From contig BFEA01000629.1 of NCBI GenBank assembly GCA_003427395.1, positions 225,885-260,887 of the forward strand: a stretch of DNA of 35,003 nucleotides. Reading direction: 5' to 3'. The position numbers were made by a program, and so were the translations under genes. This document shows positions 20,345-29,827 of the stretch, piece after piece. The first letter of the stretch is position 1. Each line of letters starts with the position of its first letter. Under the pieces are notes generated by a model that made no database searches, was not told the DNA's origin, and was given only the letters and a program-made list of their open reading frames with translations. The DNA is from Chara braunii. Its lineage: Eukaryota > Streptophyta > Charophyceae > Charales > Characeae.

Positions 20345-21045
20345 ATTATAGTCTATCTTCTCTAAACTAAGAAAATTTCGGCAACGCTTTCCGTAGGAAA
20401 AGTGTCTTTTCATAATTTATATAAGCTTAGATATGAGAGCAGAAATAATCTCTAACTCATGGAAAGTCAAACTTTGTCTAACTCCCTGAATTAGTAGAAA
20501 TTAGGGCAGCACTCCCTTTAGAAATGGAGACTTCCCAGATTTATACTAAGTAAAAAAACGGAAATAATCTCTAACTTTTGGAAAGTCAAATTCTGTCTAA
20601 CTCTCTGAATTAGTAAAAATTAGGGCAACACTCATTTTAAAAAGGGAGACTTCCCAAATTTATACTACGTCAGATATGAACTCGAACAACAGCTCGAGCT
20701 CAACTTTTAGACTGAATTTAACTTGCTCGTTAATTTTGTAGAAATTTCGGCAACACTCCCTCTAAAAATGTGTTATTCCAAAATTTATACGAGGCTAAGT
20801 TCAGATTTTGAAAGTAACTTTGGTTTTCCCAAAAGTTCAATTTTGTCTAACTCCCTTAATTAGCAAAAATTTGGGCAGCACTCCCTTTAGAAAATGAGAC
20901 TTCCTTGATTTTAACTAAGCCAGATATATGGAAAAGACAAGTTGAACTCTCATAAGTCAAAAGTTGGCTAACTTCTTGGATTTGTAGAAATTTCGGCAGC
21001 GATTCCCGTAGGAAAAGTAGCTTGCCAAGATTTATACAAAGCCAA
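20345..21045 (-). repeat. Tandem repeat, six ~122-bp units (solo LTR)
   Basis: The reverse complement of the anchor word occurs near 20380, 20506, 20624, 20749, 20873 and 20995, spacing about 118-126 bases. This is one unit more than in the two LTRs of the host element. Confidence 0.8.
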
Positions 21046-21107
21046 GTATAAAAAAAGATCTCAGAAAATGCAGGAATTGACCTAAGTAAAAAAAGTTATT
21101 ACAAAAA

Positions 21108-21281
21108 ATGCAGGAATTGACACTAACTCCTATGGCTCTAACAGGTGGCGAGCAACTAAAGCAACTACTTATCAACCTGAAACTCAGATCAAATAGTAAC
21201 CTCACTCAGTCATATGCAAACCAAACCACAAAGGTAAGTACTCTCACCAGCCCAAGTTTATTTCATATAGATAGTTCGTGA
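21108..21281 (+). CDS. Antisense ORF homologue in solo LTR (57 codons)
   Basis: This is the counterpart of the ORFs at 5879-6070 and 27167-27358, antisense to its own LTR. It starts ATG at 21108 and ends TGA at 21279-21281. The first ~45 residues align without gaps (MQELTLTPMAL, then QTTKVSTLT), with roughly a third substituted. The splice donor AAG|GTAAGTA (21233/21234) is retained. After the donor the sequence diverges fast, as expected if that part is intron. The product is unrecognised. Confidence 0.35.
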   Translation: MQELTLTPMALTGGEQLKQLLINLKLRSNSNLTQSYANQTTKVSTLTSPSLFHIDSS

Positions 21282-21329
21282 ATCTTTTTAAGTTCTTGAA
21301 CCCTTATTCCCCTCTTACATAAGACATAG

Positions 21330-22014
21330 AGTTGGACCATTCGCCATGGAAACAATGCCCAGCTTGCCTTTAAGATATACACGAACATGTTGCACAACTA
21401 CTTCTCTCTTCTTTTGGGCAGATGACTAGGCCATTCACCATGGAAACAATGCTTAGTTGCCCTTAGCTGTTTAATATCCAAAGACTTAGTATTTCTCTGA
21501 CTTTGTTTCCAAAAGAAAAGGCAAATATGGGCAGGGGACTGAACCATTCACAGTAGAAACAATGTTCAGCTTGCCCAAACTATTTCCATTTATACTTTTT
21601 ATTTCCGCTTTTCTCTTTTTACTGATATGACTTAACGCTGGACCATTCACAGTAGAAACAATGCCCAGCTGTCAGTTCACATGCAAATATACATAAAGTA
21701 CTTTCTTTTATACTCAGTTTAATTTATGTGCGTGGTTTTCAGGCTAAACCATTCACCATGGAAACAATGCTTAGCCTTACACCAGAAATCCTTCCTCAGA
21801 ATAAAGAAGAATTTAAACCCCTTCAATCAGGCAAACCCTCAAAGTTAACTAGAGTAAACAGGTCATTCACAGTAGAAACAATGCTTGGTCTTCTATAAAA
21901 CAATTAAATAAACACAGCGACCAGGCCATTCACAGTAGAAACAATGCCTGGTCCTTCAGAAAACAACCAAATAAACATAGTCCTGAGCCATTCACAGTAG
22001 AAACAATGCTCAGG
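21330..22014 (-). repeat. Array of eight hairpins with conserved loop and covarying stems (solo LTR)
   Basis: Eight copies of CATTCACAGTAGAAACAATG or close variants (CACCATGG, CGCCATGG) occur at 60-120-base intervals. Each is enclosed by a different but complementary pair: AGTTGG/CCAGCT (21330-21364), ACTAGG/CTTAGT (21425-21457), CTGAA/TTCAG (21539-21569), GCTGG/CCAGC (21637-21669), GGCTAA/TTAGCC (21742-21776), CAGG/CTTG (21859-21887), GACCAGG/CCTGGTC (21919-21953) and CCTGAG/CTCAGG (21982-22014). The inner ATT/AAT also pair. Copies 2 and 3 have an additional outer GGGCA/TGCCC pair. This pattern of compensating change indicates a selected RNA or DNA fold. Confidence 0.85.
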
Positions 22015-24689
22015 CTTTGGTTGACCCTGTCAATCACAAGCAGTCTGTCTTCCTCCCACCTTTCCCCGGTTCATCCCTTGTCTGTTTTCAGTCGAAAACG
22101 AAGATGAAACTTAAGCTTCACTCTCACACATTTTTTCCATTCAATCTCATTAAGTCCTGAAGAGAAAGCAATAGTCATAGGGACAAACTCATGCATACAT
22201 CAATCATACTGCAGGGAGACAGGCAAACATGGGTAGTAGTGGGTTATACAGATGAAGTGGTTTACCTGATGGTTTCCTGCGTCCAGAACTCCTCCTGAGT
22301 TCCGGCAGAGCTCCCGCAATCGATGGGTGGACTCCCCGCAGAGTCTTGACGCGGACGTACAGGTTGCAATCCCGCCTGCCGCCTTCCTCTCGTAACCAAG
22401 GACTAGACTTAGACTGAGAAGGGCAGATAGAGAAGATTCAGAGACTCTCAGATCCAAGGAGGGTGCTGTCAGACTCGCGGAAGAGGGCCTTATTACCTTG
22501 ACACGCCTGAGGGCCCCGCAATGGCGATCCATGTGACAGCTTGGTCAATCTAGCAGTCAATCGTCAAAGTCTACTCTATGCCGACCTCCCGAATCACAAC
22601 ACTAACCTTCTTCGCCACTATTCCACTGAGCTGCAGCAGCGGCCACCTTTCCCCAAGTCCAATTACTCCCCCCCCCCAAGTCTATCCGCCGTGGTACCGC
22701 AGGCTGCAACAGTCAGCCACAACTGTTGCGGTATGCAATAGTGTGTAGCAATCAAACAGCAGGTTCCAACAGTATGCGGCTTTCAGCAGGTGGTCACAAC
22801 CTGTGAACTGTTGAGAGCCGCGGTTGTGCACAGTTGCCAGCAACAGTTCGCATGCAGTTTGTAGCACCAGCAGACCGCAACAACAGTCTGGGCACAATCC
22901 GCAGGAACTTGTGATATGTGTCTGGCCAATAGTAGTTGCAGTTGTGCACAGCGGTAGTTAACAATAGCAGCAGTCCCCAACAGCAGCGGCAACAGTCACC
23001 AACAACCACGGCGGTTTGTGCACAATATGTAGCAGCAGTCCCCAAAAGCAGCGGCAAAAGTCACACGGAGCGCATGAAGATGCTGACTTAACAGACCATT
23101 GTCAAGACCAGGTATGTGCACCCACTGCTTCAAGCTTCAACCAATGGGGCGGGCGGCCCACCTGCACACTGGCCAGCAGCAGAGCACAGACGAGTCCCAC
23201 ACACGCCATCACCTACAGGCAACACAGACATCCCGATCGAAGTCACATTCACCTCCCTGACCGGCAGCCTCTCCCTCATCCCTGTATACTCCTGTCTGTA
23301 CCTGGGCCACTATTCCACAAGTAAGTGCTCGCCCCCTCCCCGTCATACATGGCTGCAGAACTATCTTCCTGCCACGACCCCACTCCGTGACTTGTCAAGT
23401 CCCTCTCGCTGTCGACGCGAGGTTCGCTGCCAATGCGAGCGTACCAAATTGGAGTGAACCGCCCGCTAGACTGCGGGAGTATGCGTTGCCCCTTAAATAG
23501 GGGAAAGGCGGCCTCCTACGATTATAGGATATCTAAAAAACAAAAATAAAAAAATTAAAAATGTAATAAACTTTTCGTTCGAACGTGGGAATATACACCG
23601 CTGCCCTTCAGGTATGTACTTCGTTCGTTCTTCTCTACCCTGGTTCGAACCCCCCCCTCCTTTTTCGTTACCTCCTATCAACAGGATGAGCAAAATGGGA
23701 ATGAATCTTTCGCTAAGGGGTGGCCAGGTGCAGCCGCCCGCTGTCAACCCCGCCACGTTCGCGCAACCTTTCTCCCTTCCAGCTCCTTACCTGCTAACCT
23801 ACTGCTTAAACCGATGCCAGATCCCAATTCGCCCGGGGTTAAAACACCCCGGAACCAAATCTCTTCCTGCTCGTTTTCGTCAAGGAACGGGCAAGATCGA
23901 CGTTTTCCCACTCCTTCTCATTTGCTTCCCCCCATAGCCACGACGGACTATTTTCCTCATCTACCTCCATCTCCACTAACTCTCCGTTAGATCTCACCTG
24001 GGATTCAGATTCGTCCCTCATAGAAACCTTCACCTATTTACCTCCCCCCATCCGATTCCGCCGTCTTGTGGTTAGTTGTCTCGACTGTCCGCTTCTCTCT
24101 CACCTCTCTCCTCCATAGCCACTGCGCAGGCTTTTCTTTACTAATCTCCCTCTACGCTAATCTAGCACTAAAACTAACCTTATTAACGTACTCGCCCTAT
24201 ATAAAAACGCCTATATAGGCTATTTCCCCGCCCAAATCCATGAAGTATAACGTTCACCATCATTTCTTTTCTGCACTTGAATCTTTCTTCCGCCATCCCA
24301 TTTCCCGCATGCACCTGGCGCAATACCCAGCAAACTTTGTTTCACTATTTTCCCTTCCTCCGTTCCTTCTTTCCACACCTACTACCTCATCTCCTGGATC
24401 TCCGCCCAACCGTGCACTACCTCAGGTCTCAGGAGCATTGTCTTCTTCCGACGACCTTCTTTCCTGTAACCACCCTCACCGTCGAAAGTACCCGGCGCAA
24501 TATCGCGCCCGGGTTTATCCAACTCCCTTTGCCTTGCTTTCGGGCGGCCCGTTCGCTGCGCTATCACTCCGTCTCTCAGCGGGGTTGACGTCACCCCGGC
24601 GCCTCAAACGCGGTATGGTCCGACAGTCAGTCGAATGCCAAAGTGCAAAATGCGCCTGGCTGTCGGGCTTCCTCCGCTATATCCGTACC

Positions 24690-24756
24690 GTCCTTGCACA
24701 GGGGCCATGCTAGTCTTCTGTGTATCGTTCCAATTTTGACGGATGTCCCAAAGGAC
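24690..24756 (-). pseudogene. U6: U6 snRNA-derived fragment inside solo LTR
   Basis: Read on the minus strand, 24756-24690 matches the first ~67 nt of U6 snRNA: GTCC, GGGACATCC, then AAAATTGGAACGATACA, AGA and AGCATGGCCCCTG with GCAAGGA. Several substitutions and one short deletion near the 5' end are visible. The match stops after GCAAGGA, before the rest of U6, and no U6 upstream element or TATA box precedes it. It lies in the sense orientation of the solo LTR and is not evident in the 5' or 3' LTR. It is not a functional snRNA gene. It was probably acquired by reverse transcription. Confidence 0.8.
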
Positions 24757-25890
24757 CTTCACCGTGGCATTGCCCCATGGCCCTTCCGAACCCGAACAGC
24801 CCTAGGCCAGTTCAAAATAACTAGTCCTATTCATCGAGTTCCATCATCTGGGCTCAACTACAGGTCTGTAGTTCAACAGTTCAATGGTGTACCCGCTGAG
24901 ATGGGCCTTTGAGTGCCGATCACGCCCGCGCCACCGCGTCCTAAGATAAGACAAGGCGCGACTCCGACGCAGCCACGAAAACAGTTTGTAATTGCACTTC
25001 AGGCAACCCCCGCGAATGCAACACACCCCATGTGACTTTATCAAAGCCTCGTGTCCCTGAATGGGACGCGAGACGATAAGGACCCGAAAAAAAAAAAAAA
25101 AAGAAAAAAAAAAAGCAATATACAAATAAACATAATTGTGTCGGGGATCAGCGGGCTGCTGATACCTAATCAGTCTCGCGGGGCAGGCCCGCCGCCGTGC
25201 TCGCCAGCAAAAATCCGAGGGGGGATAGCCCTGTCGGGCCCTCAACCCCTCGATCTCCTCCGCACCGCTTCGCTGCTCCCGCGCCGACGCGCGCCGACCT
25301 CGATCCCCGAACCTCCGTAGTAGTAGTCTGATGTCGTAACCTATAGGGCTAAGCCCAAGCTTGTAACAACAAAGCCCGAAACTCCATATGAAGCGGTACG
25401 ACGCGGTCGTTCAGGGCCGCGAAAGCGCCCTACACCATTCCTCAGCCTACGCCTATGCACACGACCACCGAAAGTCCGCGTCGGCCTACCGACCGTGTCG
25501 CGGCTGTCCCTACTTAGCCATATCCATCAGCTCCCATCATCTGGATCCGCCATATATCTATATCTGCTCACCAAGCCGTCAATTCGTACTAAATAGAAAA
25601 AAGGTAAAAAGGTATTCCCAAATCCTGGTTTAATAAAAAATAATAATATTCATAATAATACAAAACGACCGACATCCGCGCCGATTTCATGATCAACAAC
25701 AGAACAGAATCACGCACGCCTTAAACTCGTGCGCCCACGCACCCTCTACTCTAGTCAACCATCCAACCTAAACATAAATCATAGACGCGGCCGCACCTAG
25801 CGCGGTATACTTAAAACTTTAAGCCAAAACTATTTTCTGTTGCGTGTAAAAACCAGGGCGGATACCCTTGTAAGGGTATTCGCACCGACA

Positions 25891-25894
25891 CCGT
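25891..25894. repeat. Right target-site duplication of the solo LTR (CCGT)
   Basis: This is the intact copy of the site CCGT. The 3' LTR resumes here, collinear with 4618 onward in the 5' LTR. Confidence 0.8.
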
Positions 25895-26257
25895 AGGACC
25901 GCATCAAGACTCTTTAGGGAGTCAACTCACCGATTGCGGGAGCTCTGCCGGAACTAAGAAGGAGTTGTGGAGGCAGGGAACTGAGAGGTAACCATTGCTT
26001 GTCCCTCTATAAACCCAATTATAGCCCCTACTTGTATCACCCACTGCATCTCTGACTGAATATATGATGTGGAACCCTACTTTTTGGTTTGACTTTCAGA
26101 ACACTGAACAAGACTAAGTAAAGGAATATCTGCTTAAGTTCAGTTTTAACTTATTGATTGAATGAAATCAGATTGATGAAAGAAATGACATCTAGGAAAG
26201 GCAGGATGGAGAACTGAATTGCCTGAGGGTTTGACTGGGTCAGTTAGGCTGGAAGAC

Positions 26258-27125
26258 CCCCATAAGTTTGGGGAAACCCCAGTGCTTTGTTTTATTTTAG
26301 TTTTGATTGGAGCACCAGACCCTTCTATAAGTTTAGGGGGTCTGATTGCTTTGGAGGCTGGGATGTCCCCATAAGTTTGGGGAGACCCAGTGTTGTGGGT
26401 TGCCTGGAGGGTCAGGACACTCTATAAGTTTAGGTGTCGTGACTGCTTTGACTTGCGAGGGTTTGACTGCATTTGACTTTCGGGAGCTCAGGGCGCTCTA
26501 TAAGTTTAGATACCCTAACTTGCCTTGTTTTCCTTGGGATTTCCTAAGTTTCTTTTGTTTCTGAAAGGGGGGACCGAGCTGTTCTGTAAGTTCAGGTGGC
26601 TCCGTCTCTTCCTGCTTTATTCTGAAGAAATAATCTTAGCAAAGAGGTAGACTCTTTTGTAAGTTAAGGGGGTTTGACTCGATGCCACACACATGATGGC
26701 TTAGATAGAAACGAATCTGGCACAGAGTTGGATTCTTTTGTAAGTTCAGGGGATCTGGCTCAAGGCCTCGCACATGCTGGAACCCAATGGTTATAATTTG
26801 GCTATACTTTACTATTATTTTATTTAAGAACGAGCTAATAAGACTGTTCTATAAGTTTAGGTGGTCTGACTATAGCCGTATCACAACTTGAAGAGAGTAT
26901 AACTAAGAAAAAAACTGGTGGTAAGCCGGGGCAGACTAAGCTTAAGTTAGTTCGGTCATATGCATCCTTAGAAGATAAAGGGAAGACAAATATATATAAC
27001 TTGGATATTTTAAACAGTTCAGGGCGAATAGAATGGTCTAGTCATGTGCCCAAAGAAGAGAGAAGTAGTTGTGCCCTCTGTCTGTGTATACTCTTTGACA
27101 AGTTAGGCTCATTCCATAAGTTAAG
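26258..27125 (+). repeat. Array of hairpins with ATAAGTTT-type loop (3' LTR)
   Basis: These are the homologues of the 5' LTR array, beginning with CCCC/GGGG around ATAAGTTT (26258-26273). Differences between the two LTRs sometimes change a stem without breaking it. For example the first copy here has a fourth C-G pair that the 5' LTR copy lacks. Confidence 0.65.
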
Positions 27126-27166
27126 GTGACCTGACCTTATGCCTTATGTAAGCAGGGTATAAAGGG

Positions 27167-27358
27167 TTAAGTTATCAAAAGATTATGAACTATTGTTTGT
27201 CCAGATGAACTTGGGATGGTGAGAGTACTTACCTCCGTGGTTTGGCCTGCATGTGGCTGAGTGAGGATACTACTTGGTCTGAGTTTTAGTCTGATAGGTA
27301 GTTGCTTTAGTCGCTCGCCACGTGCTAAAGCCATAGGAGTTAGTTTCAATTCCTGCAT
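27167..27358 (-). CDS. Antisense 63-codon ORF in 3' LTR
   Basis: This is the same frame and length as 5879-6070, with Pro at residue 8, Arg at 23 and Glu at 42. Here the exon-end codon is Glu, not Lys, because AAAG before the donor reads GGAG, while GTAAGTAC itself is unchanged. Nearly equal length after roughly 10 percent LTR divergence is notable, but a 63-codon frame can survive by chance. Confidence 0.3.
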   Translation of the reverse strand: MQELKLTPMALARGERLKQLPIRLKLRPSSILTQPHAGQTTEVSTLTIPSSSGQTIVHNLLIT

Positions 27359-27417
27359 TTTCTGAGCTAAGTTTTTTTTACTTAGATCAATTCTCGCATT
27401 TTCTGGGATCTTTTGTT

Positions 27418-28000
27418 ATACTTGGCTTTGTATAAATTTTGGTAAGCGACTTTCTCTATGGGAAGCGTTGCGGAAATTTCTACAGATCCAATGAGTTAGT
27501 CAAATTTTAACTTGTCAAAGTTTAACTTGTTTTTTTGTTTTATTTGACCGAGTAAAAATTTGAAAAGTCTCATTTTCTAAAGGGAGTGATGCCCAAATTT
27601 TTCCTAATTCATAGAGTAAGACAAAATTGGACTTTGAGAAGTGAAAGTTACTCTCAAATTCTGAACTTAGCTTTGTAGAAATCTTGGGAGGGCACCTTTC
27701 TAAAGGGAGTGCTGCCAAAATTTCTGCAAAACTAAGGAGTTAGTTAAATCTTGTCTAAGTTGATCTCAAATTGTCTTTTGAGTTCATAACTGGCTTAGTA
27801 TAAATCTGAGAAGTCTCCTTTTCTAAAGGGAGTGCTGCCCAAATTTTTGCTAATTAAGGAAGTTAGACAAAATTTGCATTCCGGAGTTAGAGATCATTTC
27901 TGCTTTCATATTTGGACTTATATAATTATGAAAAGACACTTTTTCTACGGGAAGCGCTGCGAAAATTTTCTTAGTTTAGAGGAGATAAATTATATTTGGA
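27418..28000 (+). repeat. Tandem repeat, five ~122-bp units (3' LTR)
   Basis: The anchor word recurs near 27465, 27586, 27709, 27832 and 27955. It matches the 5' LTR array unit for unit. Confidence 0.8.
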
Positions 28001-29032
28001 CAGGTGGCGATTCTGGCGATCCACGCTGAATAGGGGAGATTCTGTCATTAGGCTATCTTTGCTTTGGGCACTTGCTTAGAGGTAAGCTTAGATATAGTTA
28101 ACTAGGATGATTTTGGTAAGATCATGATATGGAGATTGTTCTTCGTGGACTTATAGGTTTATCCTGGGGCATTGACCTATCATGTGTTACATGTCCTCTT
28201 GATCGTTTGATTCAAGTTTAAGACTAGATTCAGCTTGATCCCTTGAGGATCATCGTCTGTTATCACTGATAACAGGTCGGTTGCCGATTCGTCGGTTTAC
28301 GATTCAAATCCAATTCACTCCTGCCACTCAACCTAAAGGCTTTAGCCCTGTGGTTTATTTGTTTTGTTGTGTTCTTACCCGGACTTTATTGAATGGTCAC
28401 TTAACAAAGATACTAATATTTTTATTGTCGGGAGGTTGTGTTGAGGTTGAGGTCTAAATGGCTAAAGCAAGGGGTATGAGTACAGAGAATGGTTGAAGTT
28501 GACCCAGTGTAGTGCATGAACTTTCTGGTTGAATCTTTGATGCGATTGCAGGTATGCTTGGTGATTCGGACTTGGGATTTGACTGCCTGCGCTCACATAC
28601 CTATATATATGGCTGAGAGGAGTCCCACTGTGAGTGTGAGAAGTGATCGTCCTATATTAATAACCCTCTATATATATGTGTATATACATGACTTCAGTGT
28701 TTCGTGCGGCCAATTGTGACCGCGCGTAGGGGTTAAACAGATTATGTGTTTGAGAGAAAAGGGAGATCCCCTTTTATCCTTTGCTTCTTAGAGATTTTAT
28801 GGCTGGACGTTGTAGTCCGTGGCAGCCGTCAAAGTCAAACCCCTTGACTTTCGCCCATGACCTGGAGTGAGACTCATCCCCAGGGCTGCAGGAAACGACT
28901 GCAACCACAGGTATGAAGTGCAGAAAAGGGTGTGTGGTCTTCAACCGCGCATGACGGTTGTCCAGCGTCAAGAGATTAACCCTCAAGGCGCGTGTCAGCC
29001 GACACTTGAGTGTCGAATGCGACCCTCGAGTC

Positions 29033-29260
29033 CGCGCGGTTTTATACTAAGTCGATATGATTTAGCCCTGCGTCCGCGCGGTTTTATACTAAGTCTCGCG
29101 CGTGACGCCTATCCAAATTCCGCATCACACGCGCAGTTTTATACATAGTATGTCATCATTGCGACTGCTTGTGTACGCTTGCATTGCGAGTCGATATGAG
29201 GTAGCCCTGCGTCCGCGCGGTTTTATACTAAGTCTCGCGCGTGACGCCTATCCAAATTCC
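29033..29260 (+). repeat. Local segmental duplication in 3' LTR
   Basis: A segment reading GTCCGCGCGGTTTTATACTAAGTC appears three times in whole or part (about 29030, 29071, 29211), twice followed by CGCGCGTGACGCCTATCC. The 5' LTR has one copy (7870-7920). The duplication arose after the two LTRs separated. Confidence 0.7.
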
Positions 29261-29823
29261 GCATCGTAAAGTTATGGGATGGCTACTGAGGGGCTAGGAG
29301 CGTTGTCGCGTTGTTTGTGTTGTGTCGTTTCGTATGTGTGTTTGTGTGTGTGTTTTATTTTTGTGTTCGTAAAGTGGTGTGCGCGTGGTGTGTGGGAAGC
29401 GTCCTAGTCGACCGACGACGAGTCGCGCTGGACCTCAGCCCCCGAAGATGTCGGTTCGCGTGCGGTTTCGATAGGCGTATTACTGCGCATACCCCCTATG
29501 CTACAGCGAACGAGAAACGCCCTCGGCTGGTCCACCTCTGCGATTGCAACTGATTTGCTTTCGTACTGTGGACTGGTAGCTCAGCGGGGATACGCCCATC
29601 GAAGGGAGGTGACAACTCCCGTAAGGTGGAGGTAAGTCGTGCCTCGGGTAGGCCCTATCCTGTCGTAGGGGCTCGCGAGAGGTATGGCTGGTGCACTTGG
29701 CCGGAGCGGCTTTGTGGAAGCGCCATGTATATTCGCGATGAAGGATTTAGACCAACTCGTGCGTGACGCGGCCGGAAGGGTCCCGCCCTGCCCTGGTGCG
29801 GTGCCAGACCGATGCGCCCGATA

Positions 29824-29827
29824 ACGT
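29824..29827. repeat. Right target-site duplication of the giant LTR element (ACGT)
   Basis: ACGT immediately follows the 3' LTR and corresponds to GCGT at 840-843. The hAT codons resume with GGC at 29828. Confidence 0.7.

Larger units (their letters stand above)
18551..25890 (-). mobile_element. Nested solo LTR of a related subfamily (7,340 bp), inverted
   Basis: It runs from TGTCGAGCGC to GCACCGACA with TG/CA ends, inside the 3' LTR and in opposite orientation, flanked by CCAT/CCGT. It matches the element's LTRs well at both ends and through the tandem-repeat segment, but its middle differs. The hairpin array uses another loop, and the promoter-side half (22530-25740) is largely diverged and contains a U6 snRNA fragment. 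With no internal region or second LTR, the simplest origin is recombination between the two LTRs of a full element. No gene is supported. Frames up to 157 codons at 24240-24713 overlap the U6 fragment and appear to be chance. Confidence 0.9.
844..29823 (+). mobile_element. Giant LTR retrotransposon, gag-only (TR-GAG-like), with a nested solo LTR
   Basis: Two long direct repeats (844-8485 and 14798-29823, the latter interrupted) flank a 6.3-kb internal region. The 5' LTR has TG...CA ends. Two bases after it comes an 18-nt primer-binding site complementary to tRNA-Asp, and a Gag-like reading frame with a CCHC knuckle lies inside. The 4-bp target duplication sits in a hAT gene. Without the 7.34-kb nested solo LTR and its 4-bp duplication the element is about 21.6 kb. 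No protease, reverse transcriptase, RNase H or integrase frame or motif was seen, so it would depend on a partner element. The tRNA-Asp primer is known from Athila-type Ty3 elements, but with no pol the lineage cannot be fixed. By eye the LTRs differ at roughly one base in ten, so the insertion is not recent. All frames are broken. Confidence 0.92.
25895..29823 (+). repeat. 3' LTR, second part (after nested solo LTR)
   Basis: This is collinear with 4618-8485. It keeps the ATAAGTTT hairpin array (26258-27125), antisense ORF (27167-27358), 122-bp repeats (27418-28000), the 19-nt palindrome (28257-28275) and the U5 donor (29631/29632). It has a local duplication at 29033-29260. It ends CCGATA where the 5' LTR ends CCGACA. 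It holds no supported gene other than the antisense ORF. Confidence 0.92.

Noticed and set aside
21330-22014. CRISPR array
   Set aside because: Repeat spacing is irregular, flanking arms differ by repeat, the context is a eukaryotic LTR and no cas gene is present.
24240-24713. 157-codon plus-strand ORF in the solo LTR
   Set aside because: It is antisense to the LTR, overlaps the U6-derived fragment and the GC-rich hairpin, and has no counterpart in the other LTRs.
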